Below are positions 48,155 to 58,913 of a DNA stretch of 64,000 nucleotides, one piece after another. The position numbers and the translations under genes were made by a program. Below the pieces are notes generated by a model. That model was not told the origin of the DNA. It saw only the letters and a program-made list of their open reading frames with translations, and searched no databases. The stretch spans positions 228,990,872 through 229,054,871 of the forward strand of contig NC_077233.1 of NCBI RefSeq assembly GCF_027887165.1, given 5' to 3'. The first letter of the stretch is position 1. The number at the start of each line of letters is the position of its first letter. The stretch comes from Monodelphis domestica (Eukaryota; Chordata; Mammalia; Didelphimorphia; Didelphidae).

Positions 48155-49190
48155 GTATGACTGGCAGCGAGAGCAGATGGCTGATGAAGGACTGAGAGAA
48201 ATGACACAATTGAAGAAGTGAGGCAGAAAGTTTAAGAGTCTCAACAACCTCCAGCCTTTAAAGAAATCTTCCTGCTGGGACAAGGGCAGAAGTTGAAGCT
48301 GTATAACAGAAGACTATACTGGACTGTCACTAATTCCACACCCAATAACAGGAAGCAATTGGCATCATCTGGCACATATCAGTTTATGGTCATGAAATTT
48401 TACATGGCCACTTTGGACATGTGGGTAAGAAAGGAATGTTAGTGGCCCAACATGGCTGCCAATATCAACAAGAAGTGCAAACTGAGACAAGTACTACCAG
48501 TTCCTATTGCATCTTTGGAGAATATCATCACTAGGAAACCTTTGGATTTTGCCATCATTGGACTCTTATCTCTAGAAGGAGATCATAAAAACATAAACTG
48601 TATGTGGATGATGATTGAACATTTCATAATATATGAAAACACTCATCAAAAACTGGAATTGCTATATGATTTTTGTAACCAAGGAATAATATTTGAAATT
48701 GACCAAATAAAATAAAATTTAATTTAATTAAAAAAAAACTGGGATTGCTAAAGTGTTAACGGAAAAATTTTTCTGAGTGCCTAAGCTTCCTTCGAAGATC
48801 CATTCAGACAGACCAAGGCATTGAGCCTGAAAATACATTGCTCAAGGAGATGACAGCTTTGGATAGCATCATTGAAAAGCTTCCACATCTTACTAGTCTC
48901 AAGGGGACCCAACTGTACACTGCTGAACATGTAAGGAACGCAAACAGGGTGATCTCAGTGGAATCAACATGTGGCTTTCTTAGTAAACAAGTGCGAGTCC
49001 AGCAGGAATAGGCAGGCATCTAGATCCTACCTACTGAAATTTGGGTGAGAGCCCAACCTATCGATTGATGTGTGTTCTGGAGCCTGAGGATAGAGAGACT
49101 GCAGCCACTCACAACCAGATACTTCTTGGCTGACAGAGAAATTGAGAGAAGCTTAAGACTTCCTTACAACACCAGTTCAGAAGATTCCTT
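48155..49190 (+). mobile_element. Ty3/gypsy-type pol (integrase) fossil
   Basis: Readable pieces match a Ty3/gypsy integrase in the expected order: an HHCC-like zinc-binding region around 48400, a core start near 48535 (PLDFAIIGLLSLEGDHK), a TDQG motif near 48811 that corresponds to the conserved DQG around the second catalytic aspartate, and a C-terminal region (LREAYR-like, near 49150). It is clearly broken, with several breaks, and neither gag nor LTRs were seen. Such elements are rare in mammals, so it is likely old. A 74-bp L1 tail is inserted at 48664. Confidence 0.6.
48664..48737 (+). repeat. Very short L1 3'-end insertion with target duplication
   Basis: Only the last part of an L1 (tttttgtaaccaaggaataat, then gaccaaataaaataaa and A-rich tail). 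It is flanked by aactggaattgct (about 48651-48663) and aactgggattgct (about 48737-48749), 12 of 13 matching. Confidence 0.75.
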
Positions 49191-49194
49191 TAAG

Positions 49195-49710
49195 AAATAA
49201 ACAAGTCTACCATAAGAAATAGCAAACAAGATGACCACCAAAGAACCTGGAAAGACTTAAATGAAGTGATGCAAAGTGAAGTGAGCAGAATCAGAAGACA
49301 ATTGTACGTGGTAACTAACAGCCACAAATTACAATGATCAACTGTGGATGACGAAACTATTATCGGCAACGCAAGGATCCAGGACCACTCCAAAGGGACT
49401 CATGATGAAAAAGGCTATTCACTGCTATAAAAGGAAATGTCAAAGTCTGAATGCAGATTGAAGCATACCATTCTTCACTTTATTTCCTCCATGATTTTTT
49501 CTCTAATGTAAGCAACGTGTATCTTTCACATGATGAACATGGAAATAGGAATTGTTTAATAATGCATGTTCATCCTATATCATGCTACCTTCCTGTGTTG
49601 GGGAAGGAGGAAGAATGAGAGGGAGAGAGAAAGAATATGAACTGGAAAATGTCCGAAAATGACTACTGAAAAATGTAACCTGGAAATTAAAAAATTTAAG
49701 AAATGAACAT
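49195..49710 (+). repeat. Old L1 LINE 3' end
   Basis: Contains the family phrases aagtgaagtgagcagaatcag, cacaaattacaatgatcaactg, ggaccactccaaagggactc and aacatggaaataggaattg. Confidence 0.7.
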
Positions 49711-50338
49711 ATGATATTCAAATCTTATTGTCAAGACCTTCAACAAAGAACTAGTTTTGCTGAGGAACCTTGGTGTCCATAAATAAATAAGCAGATAGAT
49801 AAATAGAAAGATATTCCATATCTGGACATGGAAAGACTGAACAATGTGTCTTTTTTACAGAAAGCCCTAGAAATTTGGAGGGTCTCTCTAAAGATAATCC
49901 ATCAAAACCAAATCTTATTGGGAAGTTGTTTGGACTCCCAGATAAGTAGGTATAAACTGATGGACACCCACCTCAGTGGATTCTTAGCAAAAGAAGCCTC
50001 CTACCCATTGTTTAAAGACTGTCCGAATCATATAGTGGCTCAGAAATGAACACTACAAGAGAAGAATTTGTGTTTTATAACTCAACAACTATTTCAGATA
50101 AGGGGGAAGGACTAAGCACAGAGGCAACAATTCTCCTACCTGGAACTTCAACTGAGAGATGCCTAGGGCACAGCACAGAATACATCAGAGAAAAATAGCA
50201 CATGAATCTGGACCGTATGAAGCTAGGAATAGCCTGAGCCTAAAATAGCACATGCAGAGAAAGGGAAAAGACATCTGGAGTCTTTTTAGGCCCTTTTGAG
50301 ACCTTTTGCCTCAGGTATCTTTGTTTTTTTTTTTTTTG
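49711..50338. other. No clear feature
   Basis: About 0.6 kb; a 73-codon open frame at 49828-50049 has no motif I know. An old repeat is likely. Confidence 0.3.
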
Positions 50339-50769
50339 ACACTCACTACACTCTATTGGTTCCCTCTTAGCTCCAGGATAAAATATAAAATGCTTTGTTA
50401 GACATCCAAACCCTTCACAACCTAGCTTCTTCTAGTCTTTCCAGCCTTCTTACATTTTACTCCTCTCCACATCGTTTATAATCCAGCAGTATCTTCCTTC
50501 TTATTCCTCTTGTCACCTCTTGACTCTCCACTTTTTGACTGGATGTTCTCCATGGCCAGAATGTGCTTCTTCTTCATTTTGGTCCACTGGCTTCCCTGGA
50601 TTTCTTCAAGACTTGGCTCAAGTCCCATCTTCTACTGGAGGCTTTTCCCAAACTATTCGCCCCTAATCTGCCCATTTCTCACCATTTCTACCATGTCTTC
50701 TCTTTGAAATTACCTTCCATTTACTCTATAAATATCTTGAATATATTATACTTTATTTAAAAAAACAAA

Positions 50770-50937
50770 CAAACCTTACTTTCTGTCTTAGAATCACTAC
50801 TAAGTATTGTTTCTAAGGCAGAAGAGCAAATAAAGGCTAGGCAATTGGGATAAGTGACTTGCCCAAGGTCACACAGCTGCGACATGTCCAAGGTCAGATT
50901 GAACTAGCCTGGCTGTCTATCCACTGAGACACCTCCA
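50770..50937 (-). repeat. Marsupial SINE (SINE1-like) in L2
   Basis: Reverse copy with small internal losses (ttactttctgtcttagaatc to ctatccactgagacacct). Confidence 0.87.
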
Positions 50938-51028
50938 TACATAATTATTTGTAAATTGGCTTCTTTCACTAGAATCTTCTTGAGGTTTAGGAGTGTTTTT
51001 GACTTGCTGTCTCTTGGTATGTTTTTTT

Positions 51029-51207
51029 TTTAACCTTTATCTTCTGTCTTAGAACAATACTATGTATTCTAAGGCAGAAGAGTGAGGCAATTGGGGTTAA
51101 GTGACTTGCCCAGGGTCACACAGCTAGGAAGTATATGAGGTCACATTTGAACCCAGGACCTCTCATCTCTAAGTCTGGCTCTCAATCCACTGAGCCACCC
51201 AGCTGTC
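51029..51207 (-). repeat. Marsupial SINE (SINE1-like) in L2
   Basis: Second reverse copy in the same L2; flanks cttggtatg and cttagtatg suggest a short target duplication. Confidence 0.88.
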
Positions 51208-51626
51208 ATTCTTAGTATGGTTCTTGACACATGGTAAGTGTCAAGATTTGTTGTAAGTGTAGTAAGTGTAAGATTTGTTGACTGACTTCCAGTCTGGAAG
51301 GTTTAATAAAACTTCCCTGAAGGGGAAAGAGAGCAGAGATTAGAGAGAAAAACACACTTGATGCCTGCTTGGAGAAGTTGGGAATGAAGGATGCTACCCA
51401 TGTAAAAGGAATAGCTCCTCAAGTACTCCTTAAGAAAGAGCAACTATTTCTAAGCACAAGTACCTACTACTCCACACAACTGACAGACACTATATCCAAC
51501 CCCAAGTTATGCTTCAGATCCAGACATTTTGCCATCTGCCCCACCATTATGCACACAGGTATTCTCATTACCTCTTATATTTCTACCACTTGCTCTGGGA
51601 ATAGTGATCAAAAAACTACTTCCAGA

Positions 51627-51834
51627 GGGCAGTTAGTAGGTTGAGTGTCTCTCAGTGGATTGAGAGCCAGGTCTAGAGATGGGAGGTCCTGGGTTCAAAT
51701 CTGATCTCAGACACTTCCTAGCTGTGACCCTGGGCAAGTCGCTTAACCATTATTGCTTAGCCCTTATTGCTCTTCTGCCTTGGAAAAAATACACCGTATT
51801 GATTCTAAGATGGAAGGTAAGGGTTGTAAAAAAA
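51627..51834 (+). repeat. Marsupial SINE (SINE1-like)
   Basis: Plus-strand copy with a small insertion near the head (gttgagtgtctctcagtgg). Confidence 0.88.
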
Positions 51835-52424
51835 GAGTTAGTACAGGCCAACCAGAATTAACCCGGTAACTGGTAGGGGGCTCATTCCTGTGTCATGATG
51901 AGGGCAATTTCTTTGCCAGAAAAATAGACCCACAAGAATGTTTCCTTTAAGAAAAAAAAAAGATGAAGAGACTTTTGTGGGAGGAACAAGCCCTCCCTGT
52001 CCAAATTCACTTCTTCTCCAAAAGGTGACTCTTGCAGACCCATTGGGCATTCAGGTGAATTCTTGGTTACTCATAAACCGCTAATCCACTGTGAGAATTA
52101 TTTTAGCTTATTTGCTCTTTCTCCTTCTTGAATTCATTGTTAATCATCTAATGGCTGTTTGTTAAGTTTCAGAAAGAAAAGCAGAAAAAATACACTTCAT
52201 GAAATATTATTTTGGGGGTCTAACTCTGGCAAATTATTGGGGTGTATAGATAGAAGTTACTGAGGAAAGAAGTTAGGAAATGGATTTCATTCATGTTAGT
52301 CTAGAGGTGTGACCACACATAATTCAAACTTTTGATCCTATGACAGCTTTTAACTACTAACATTTTAACCAAACTCTGACCCCAAGTGCTCAGGACATTG
52401 GTTTTTGTGCTCCCAAATCAAGTC
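51835..52424. other. No clear feature
   Basis: About 0.6 kb of unassigned sequence. Confidence 0.35.
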
Positions 52425-52535
52425 AACAATTATTTATTAAGTATTTACTATGTGCCAGGCACTATGCTAAGCGCTAAGGATACAAAGAAAGACAAAAAAT
52501 AGTCCTGGATTTCAAAGAGCTCACAAACTAATCAT
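52425..52535 (-). repeat. L2 LINE 3' end, antisense
   Basis: Reads attatttattaagtatttac, tatgtgccaggcactatgc, taagcgctaaggatacaaag and caaagagctcacaaacta, a well-kept L2 tail. Confidence 0.8.
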
Positions 52536-52979
52536 CTCCTTTCAAGTGGAAGAGCAATTCAGCATTTTTCTTGGCCCCAGATCAAAACAGTGAGTAGAAG
52601 TTACAAAATGGCAGATTTAGGTTGAAGGTCAAAAAAATTCTCCGAGAAATCAGACCTGAGAATAAGATGCCTTGAAAGGAAGAGTTACCCTTCCCTAGAG
52701 GTCTTCTAAGACTAGAGGTCCCATTATCAGAAATGTTAGTTTGATTTTTTTTTCATCAAGTTTCCTTTTAAGTTGGCAGCAAATAATTTGTAAGCCAGGC
52801 AATTCTTTGTAGGTGGTTAGAAGGAGCTAAGGGCCTGTTGCAATGGGTTGGGGCAGCTGGCAGGTTTGGAGCCCTGTCTTGTCAGCCTCTAGTAAGGCTA
52901 GTGATTGGGGTCGAGGAGGAGAAAGCTGGGATGTCAAAGCTGAAGGAGAAGACAAAGTCATAATGGTCTGATTTAGGAA

Positions 52980-53215
52980 AGACAGTGTGGTATAGTGGAA
53001 AGAATATTGGCATTGGAATCAAAAACTGAATCTAAATTTTAGCTTGGCTAGTTACTTGGGGCTAGTGACTTTGGGTAAGTCACAATCAAGTTAAACTATT
53101 TGGTCTCGGAAGTCCCTTCCAATTCACATTCAGATCTTGGTTGTAACCTCTTTAGGCCTCAGTTTCCTCATCTGTAAAATGAATTAATCTCTAATTCCTC
53201 TTCTTTTTCTAGCTC
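52980..53215 (+). repeat. MIR/MAR-type SINE
   Basis: Head agtgtggtatagtggaaaga, CORE-like ctttgggtaagtcac, then cctcagtttcctcatctgta and aaatgaattaatctctaa. Confidence 0.7.
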
Positions 53216-53219
53216 CTAT

Positions 53220-53390
53220 GAACCTGTTAGGGGGTCTGGATCCAAATCCAGTCTCCCAAGATTTATTAGCTTTTAGCCCTTGGTTGAGACATTTAAATTT
53301 CCAAAGCTCTATTTCTTCATCAGTAATATGGATAAAACTATACTTGTATTAGCTTCCTCATAATGTTGCTATGAGAAAATAGTTGCAGAA
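53220..53390 (+). repeat. MIR-like fragment
   Basis: Reads ggatccaaatccagtctcc, ttcttcatcagtaatatgg, then ataatgttgctatgag. Confidence 0.5.
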
Positions 53391-53394
53391 TTTC

Positions 53395-53950
53395 AGAATT
53401 AAAAGGGATCTCAGAAGCTACTGAGACTAATTCATAGCTGACAGTCACCCTTCAATACTTCTGACAAGTGGTTATCTTGCTTCTACCTGAGAATGTTTAG
53501 AAAGAAGGAAGGAAGGAAAGAAGGAGGGAGGGAGGGAAGGAAGGAAGGAGGGAAGGAAGGAAGGAAAGAAAGAAGGAGGGAAGGAAAGAGGGAAGGAAGG
53601 AAGGAAGGAAAGAAAGAAAGAAGGAAGGAAGAAAGGAGGGAAGGAAGGAAGGAAAGAAGGAAGGAAAGAAAGAAGGAAGAAAGGAAAGAAGGAGGGAAGG
53701 AGACTAAATTTGTTCTTTTTGCAACTTTTACTTTTTGCTTCTAGTTCTCCCCTCTAGTGCCTAGCAGAAGGCTAATCTCTCTTTCACATGACAGCTATCA
53801 TGTTCCTCCTTATTTTCTCTACCATTATAAACAACCACAGTTCCTTCAAAGGACTCTTATGTGCAAAACTGTAACTAGGCTGAGGTGACCAGAACTTTGA
53901 CCCATGGTGCTGAAATATAGGAAGCACTGACAGCACAGCATAGCTGAATA
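53395..53950 (-). repeat. L3/CR1-clade LINE 3' end, antisense, with microsatellite
   Basis: Reversed L3 3' end: ttctgacaagtggttatc, then after the (GGAA)n tract ctagttctcccctctagtg, atctctctttcacatgacag, ctatcatgttcctccttatt and accacagttccttcaaagg. Confidence 0.6.
53502..53702. repeat. (GGAA)n / (GAAA)n microsatellite
   Basis: About 200 bp of imperfect purine tetranucleotides inside the L3 copy. The 83-codon open frame over it is low-complexity. Confidence 0.95.
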
Positions 53951-54002
53951 GAAACAACTGAGTATTGCACCTAGTTAGCAAAAAGACTAAAACAGGAAAC
54001 TA

Positions 54003-54016
54003 CCACTAGATGGCAG
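54003..54016 (+). promoter_or_regulatory. CTCF-type motif, plus strand
   Basis: CCACTAGATGGCAG matches the CTCF core CCASYAGRKGGCRS at 14 of 14 positions. Occupancy is not shown by sequence. Confidence 0.6.
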
Positions 54017-54222
54017 TTCCCCCCACTCTAGCTGTTGCATCTATTGTAGATGGGTTCTCCTTAAGGGACAAGGACAGAGCTTTCTCCAAGCCCTCAACTA
54101 AATTTGTCATTAAAAATAAAATACAATTAAGAGCAGGGTTTCAGTTTGGTGAAGTTTGACCTAGGGCATGAAAAATGCCAGTCATTGTTCTGTTTGTATG
54201 ATATGGTCTGATATGATATGAC

Positions 54223-54224
<2 letters not shown>

Positions 54225-54276
<52 letters not shown>
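54225..54276. repeat. (GT)n microsatellite
   Basis: About 25 GT units. Confidence 0.95.
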
Positions 54277-54285
<9 letters not shown>

Positions 54286-54828
54286 CAACACTCCAATAAT
54301 TTCTCTGGAAATATATGACTCATCCTTGTCTCTTCACATTATTTTTACTCCCATTCATCTCTATTGACTACATTGTTCTCATTCTGCAATGTATCTACAG
54401 GTCATATTCCAGGACAGTACTTTCTGTGGTATAAGCCTGACTTTGGGGCTACATTGGAATTTTGCTTTATTAACTATTATTTTAAATAAGTAGGTCATTG
54501 GCTGGAGTTTAGAAATATTTCAGTTCAGATAAATATTTCTGTTGTAACAATATTTGTTCTTTGATCAGCACTTTAAATGGAGGTTCATTTCAGATGATAC
54601 ATCCTCTTGATAGAAACATTTTCCCAAGGATGTGGAGATGGGGATTCTTTTGAATATATGATGCTTCTCTTATTTAAATTCCCTCAACTCCTGTTTGAGG
54701 AACACTTAAACTTAGCAATGAACTTAGCATTGAACACTTAGCAATGAAATAGCCCCTAACTAAAAATATCATTAGGCACACATAATGGTGGCATTTCTAC
54801 TCTCTATGATCTAAGGGATGTTCTATGA
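54277..54828. other. No clear feature
   Basis: About 0.55 kb, AT-rich, with a short local duplication of aacttagcaatga (about 54709-54748). Confidence 0.35.
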
Positions 54829-55059
54829 CAGTAATGGTGAATGGTGAACCTTTCAGAGACTGAGTGCCCAACCTCCAACTCTATACTGCATGTGAGCCCC
54901 CCTGCCATTTTACCCCAGACAGGACAAGGCGGGAAGTGCTCCCATTGGACTGCTAGGCAGAGGGGATGACAGTGATGACAGAAATGTCCTCAGGCCTACA
55001 TGGAGAGGGGAAGGGGATCAGTCTCCTCTGGCACACATGCCATAGATTCACCAACACGG
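54829..55059. mobile_element. hAT MITE, second copy of the 19847 family
   Basis: Starts CAGTAATGGTGAA and ends near ATTCACCAACACGG. It shares interior blocks with 19847, such as cccattgg and the tctggcac...gccata end of the family. Flanks ttctatga and tcctaggg match at only 5 of 8. Confidence 0.6.
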
Positions 55060-55639
55060 TCCTAGGGGAGGTTTTCCACATTCCAAGGAGTCTATTTGTG
55101 TACAATTTAGGAGCATTTGCATTTGTTCACATATGCAGGATAATGTTTATATTCATAACATTTCCAAAGTAAAATGTGGTTTGAATCAACACTTAATATG
55201 CTAATGAAGAAGGAGAAATAATTCTCCAGAATTTCTTCTTGCAGCCTTGACTCCATTCTAGCTTCTGAGGAGGCATCTAACATTTTTCTATGTTTCCCTT
55301 TTCATTCTATTTCTTTCTTTCTCCCCCTTCTCTCTAAATTCCTGAACAAAGAGATGGGGTTGAGGATAAGGGAATATAAACATGATTGGGGATAGAATTT
55401 ATGGAATTCCTCTTTTTATGCCCTCTCAATCTTAAATGTTGATTCAGGCAATTTCTAGAATACACAAATATACATAGGTACCAACAATCAAATCAAGCCA
55501 GGTGATATATGTAAGTATTTGTAGTCTAGAAATAACAACCTGAATCATTAGTTTATGTGGGACAGGTAAGAAATAAGGGGGAATTGCCATGATTCTATTC
55601 CCTAATATTGATCATATTTATATCATGTCAAAATAACAA
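55060..55639. other. No clear feature
   Basis: About 0.58 kb, AT-rich, no repeat family recognised. Confidence 0.35.
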
Positions 55640-55960
55640 ATTTATGAGGCACCCACTATGTACTAACTAAATGTTGGGGGTACAAAGAAAGGCAAAAAAA
55701 AGTTAATGCTTTCAAGGAATCCACTTTCTAATGAGGGAGACAAAATGCAAACCATATAAATGCAAAATAAAGTGGACATAATCTAAGAGGGAAGTCACAG
55801 GCATTAAGGGGGCCTGGGAAATGCTTCTGCCAGAAAATGGGATTTTAGCTGAGACCTAAAGGAAGTCAGAAAATCCAGGAGGCAGAGAAAAAGAGGGAGA
55901 AAATTTGAGATATGGGGGACATTCAGTGAAACTGCATAGCAACAGGATATGCATATATAG
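55640..55960 (-). repeat. L2 LINE, antisense
   Basis: Reads aatttatgaggcacccacta, gggggtacaaagaaaggcaa, ctaatgagggagacaaaatg, gggattttagctgagacct and aaatccaggaggcagag. Confidence 0.75.
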
Positions 55961-56049
55961 TAACAGATCTTTATTCTTTGGCATAAACAACTTCTAATGA
56001 GAACAGAGCTTCTCCCTATACAGAAAAGGCAAGTATTGTGCACTTTATA

Positions 56050-56185
56050 ATTTTAGATAGTGGCCCAGAGCACTGAGATGTTTGGTAACTAGCCCTTGGT
56101 TGCATAGTCTGCAGGTATAAGAGGTAAAATGGGCCCAAGTCTTTTTGATTGTAGAGCCAGCTCTCTATCCAACCCATCATGATGC
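56050..56185 (-). repeat. MIR-like fragment, antisense
   Basis: Reads tggtaactagcccttggtt, gcatagtctgcaggtataag and agagccagctctctatcc, a reversed MIR/CORE middle. Confidence 0.5.
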
Positions 56186-57220
56186 CTCTGGCATCTATAC
56201 CTTATCATTTACTTATATATCATCAATAATCCATCAATTATATCCTAGGATCTGGAAGTACACTCAATGAAAGGGGAAGAAATATCAAACCAGGGCAGGG
56301 GAGTCGCAGGTGGGCATGATATCCAAGGGCATCTCTAAGTTGATGTGGGACTCTGTACAAATTGTACAGTATCTCCTCTCTCTTACTCCATACTCTCACT
56401 CCCTCCCTACATTTTCTTCCATGTGAAACTGGGGTTAAAATGAAAAATCAGGGGCAGTCTTGAAGGAGAAGAGTAATCATGGACCCTAAAGAGTATGGGG
56501 AAGGGTATAATAACACAATTCCATGGGCTTTCCCTTGATCTATGGCTCTGTCTTTCAAAAGAAGGATTGATCTTGTGCACACTCATGGAAGAGATCTAGT
56601 TTGTTAGCAGCCGGCAGAAGCTACCTCCCTTGTCCTGGAATCACTGGCAAGCCAATGGTCACTCCAGGTACGTGGGACCCCCTAAAACTTGAGCCCAGCT
56701 TATTTACTCCAATTTGCCACTGTTTTTGGAATAACTTAGTCAAGGAAAGAGGAGGAGGGACTGTGGGAAATTTCGTTGTGCTCGGTGTGGAGAACATCAC
56801 CCTCTGGTGCAGTGTATTGCCTATGTGTCTGTTATGGGGGAAGGAAGAAGGAACAGAAATGTGGTTTTGCTCACAGTCAGAGGAAGGGAAATGTGTAACG
56901 CTGGTGGTGCCCATGTTCAGTGGTGCTTCTAGTTGGAACCTGGTCTTGGCGCCATCTAGTGCCAACTGGAGACTCTGCAGCTGCAGCATGTTGAGGTGTC
57001 TCCTCTGGGGCTCTGTTACCCAAGCGGCATTCTCAGGACCCAAATGGAAGATCTGCTCTGGAGACAGTTCCTGGAGCATGGCAAAGGAACGAAACACCCT
57101 CAGAACACGCCACCTTAAACTTCAAACACTAGAGGTCTTTCAGATCTAATGTCCCTTGAAAAGAACCTCCTTCCAACCTCCCGCGCTCTTTCTTTGCTCT
57201 GCCCAACAGTTACATTCTTA
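56186..57220. other. Unassigned block with open frames on both strands
   Basis: From about 56600 to 57150 the GC content is higher than around it, and both strands stay open (182 codons plus, 158 codons minus). Neither translation shows a domain, signal or splice structure I recognise. It may be an old LTR, a pseudogene piece or a conserved regulatory block; it contains the CTCF-type motif at 56949. Confidence 0.35.
56949..56962 (-). promoter_or_regulatory. CTCF-type motif, minus strand
   Basis: On the minus strand GCACTAGATGGCGC matches the CTCF core CCASYAGRKGGCRS at 13 of 14. It points toward the plus-strand site at 54003. Confidence 0.55.
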
Positions 57221-57221
57221 A

Positions 57222-57475
57222 GCCATGTTCTTAACCTGGGTCCGTGAGCTTAAAAAATATATTTTAATAATATTGTATAAAATTATTAATAATGTATAAA
57301 ATTAATAACAATGTTTTAAACATACAGTTTTATAGTTAATATATTTAATATATAGATTGGTAAGTCTAAGAAGTTTATTTTATTCATTTAAACATATTAT
57401 TCTGAGAAGGTGTTTATTGTCTTCTCTAGACTGCCAAAGGGATCCAGGACACACACAAAAGGGTAAGGACCTCTG
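57222..57475. mobile_element. hAT-type MITE, related to 20287
   Basis: Ends catgttcttaacctgggtcc and gggtaaggacctctg are imperfect inverted repeats; the interior shows ttattctgagaaggtg and agactgccaaagggatccag. Confidence 0.5.
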
Positions 57476-57504
57476 TTTTATATAATCTCAGCAATTTTCA
57501 GCAA

Positions 57505-57605
57505 GGCAGTTAAACTCAACAAATATTTATTAAATGTGTACTATGTTCAAGGTACTGGAGATACAAAGAAAGATGGATCAGAATGCTTTCAGGGAGGATA
57601 TACCA
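57505..57605 (-). repeat. L2 LINE 3' end, antisense
   Basis: Reads aacaaatatttattaaatgt, gtactatgttcaaggtactg, gagatacaaagaaag. Confidence 0.65.
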
Positions 57606-58009
57606 TATACACAAATAACTGATTCAAGGGATAGCCTCCATTTTTTCATCTATAAAATGGGCATAATATTAGGGCTACTACCAAAGCCAACGAGCAATTC
57701 CACTGAAGAATAAGCTATATACTTTCTCATACGCACATTAATTTTAAGACATATATGATTATTAGTTATTACAAATAACCTCCATAAAATTCCTATTCTG
57801 ATACTTTATTGTAGTGTTGAGGTAACCCTAAGTTCATTCGATAAGGTTATACTAACAGAGGCAAGCACTCTGCCAAGAATGAAGGTTCTACCAAGCAGGA
57901 AAGGCTTCTAAATGGTCCTAGAAATAGACTATATCTTCTATATGAGTATCAGTCTTTAAAAAAAAGGAAACACATCAACAATAGGTTAGCTAGTAGATGA
58001 TGAATTCTT
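57606..58009. other. No clear feature
   Basis: About 0.4 kb of AT-rich sequence; a short MIR-like stretch (ccattttttcatctataaaatggg) at 57639-57662. Confidence 0.35.
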
Positions 58010-58657
58010 TGACCACGATGGCTCATGAATAGCTAAAAATACAAAATGGCCCTTGATCTGTGAAATTACCTTCAGCTTCTACAGTAATATTGGCCCAGTC
58101 AGTCATGAGCACAGAAGAAAAAAGGCTCTTTTGGAATCTAGCAACTCAGAATACCTGATGCGCTGATAAGGAACTAGACATAGCACTCAAGGAAATAAAT
58201 TTAGGGAAAACACCTAGACCTAATCAAATACATACTCAGACAATTAAAACCATCCTAAAGGAGATGATTTAAAAAGTACTCAGACCAATTTTTTTTAAAC
58301 CCTTACTTTCTGTCTTGGAATCAATACTGTGTATTGGTTCCAAGGCAGAAGAGAGGTAAGGTCTAGGCAATGGGGGTTAAGTGACTTGCCCAGGGTCACA
58401 CAGCTGGGAAGTGTCTGAGGCCAGATTTGAACCCAGGACCTCCCATCTCTAGGTCTGGCTCTCAATCCACTGAGCAACTCAGCTGCCCCCAAGATCAATT
58501 TTTAAAGATGTAACGAATGAGAGAAGTGACGTACACAAACGAATGGGAAAGCTCATAAACAAGATTAGTACCAAAAATAAGGCAATCAAGAAGACATCAG
58601 TAACTACTGACTCATAGGGGTATTTTCTCAGCAGTATAAAGTGTTTAAAAGATTGAT
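58010..58657 (+). repeat. RTE-clade LINE, reverse-transcriptase fragment
   Basis: Translates to an RTE/BovB-like pattern: ALKEINLGKTPRPNQIHTQ at about 58186-58242, then, after a SINE, a segment near 58590-58650 that fits the RT block NYRPISLL...YK. It is decayed. The large L1 follows directly. Confidence 0.5.
58297..58489 (-). repeat. Marsupial SINE (SINE1-like) in RTE LINE
   Basis: Near-consensus reverse copy; flanks cagaccaattttt and aagatcaattttt suggest a target duplication. Confidence 0.92.
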
Positions 58658-58672
58658 TTATGAGGCAGAGTC

Positions 58673-58683
58673 AAGATGGCAGC
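58673..58683 (+). promoter_or_regulatory. YY1-type site at L1 5' end
   Basis: CAAGATGGCAG near the L1 start is the YY1 motif that positions L1 transcription in other mammals. The same motif starts the older L1 at 25806. Confidence 0.5.
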
Positions 58684-58913
58684 TTAGGAGCAGCAGTAGT
58701 TCAGACCTCTGAAAACCCTTCCTTATTGATCACAAACTAAATGCTCTTAGGGGACTGAAAATCAAACCTAACAACAAGACAGAGGCAAGGAACCGTCCTG
58801 TGGACTCAATCCAAAAGGTATGCCCCCCCCAAAGCCAGAATCCAAGAACACTCGGGTATAAGGGGAAGGCAAAGGGAAAGTCCCAGGATCCCTCCCCCCA
58901 ACCCAGAGCGATG

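Larger units (their letters stand above)
50340..51265 (+). repeat. L2 LINE 3' part, split by two SINEs
   Basis: Sense L2 from ctctattggttccctcttag and ccaaacccttcacaacctag through ttcttcaagacttggctcaag to aattaccttccatttactc. It resumes at 50940-51028 (attatttgtaaattggc, agaatcttcttgaggttt) and 51208-51265 (ggttcttgacacatgg). Confidence 0.8.

Noticed and set aside
53493-53744. Lysine/glutamate-rich open frame
   Set aside because: Pure translation of the GGAA-type microsatellite.
53747-53760. A third CTCF-like motif (12 of 14, minus strand)
   Set aside because: It is the normal sequence of the L3/CR1 3' end at that place and misses core positions.
56601-57149. 182-codon plus frame and 158-codon minus frame as genes
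   Set aside because: No domain, splice pattern or known homologue; the two overlap on opposite strands. Kept as an unassigned block.
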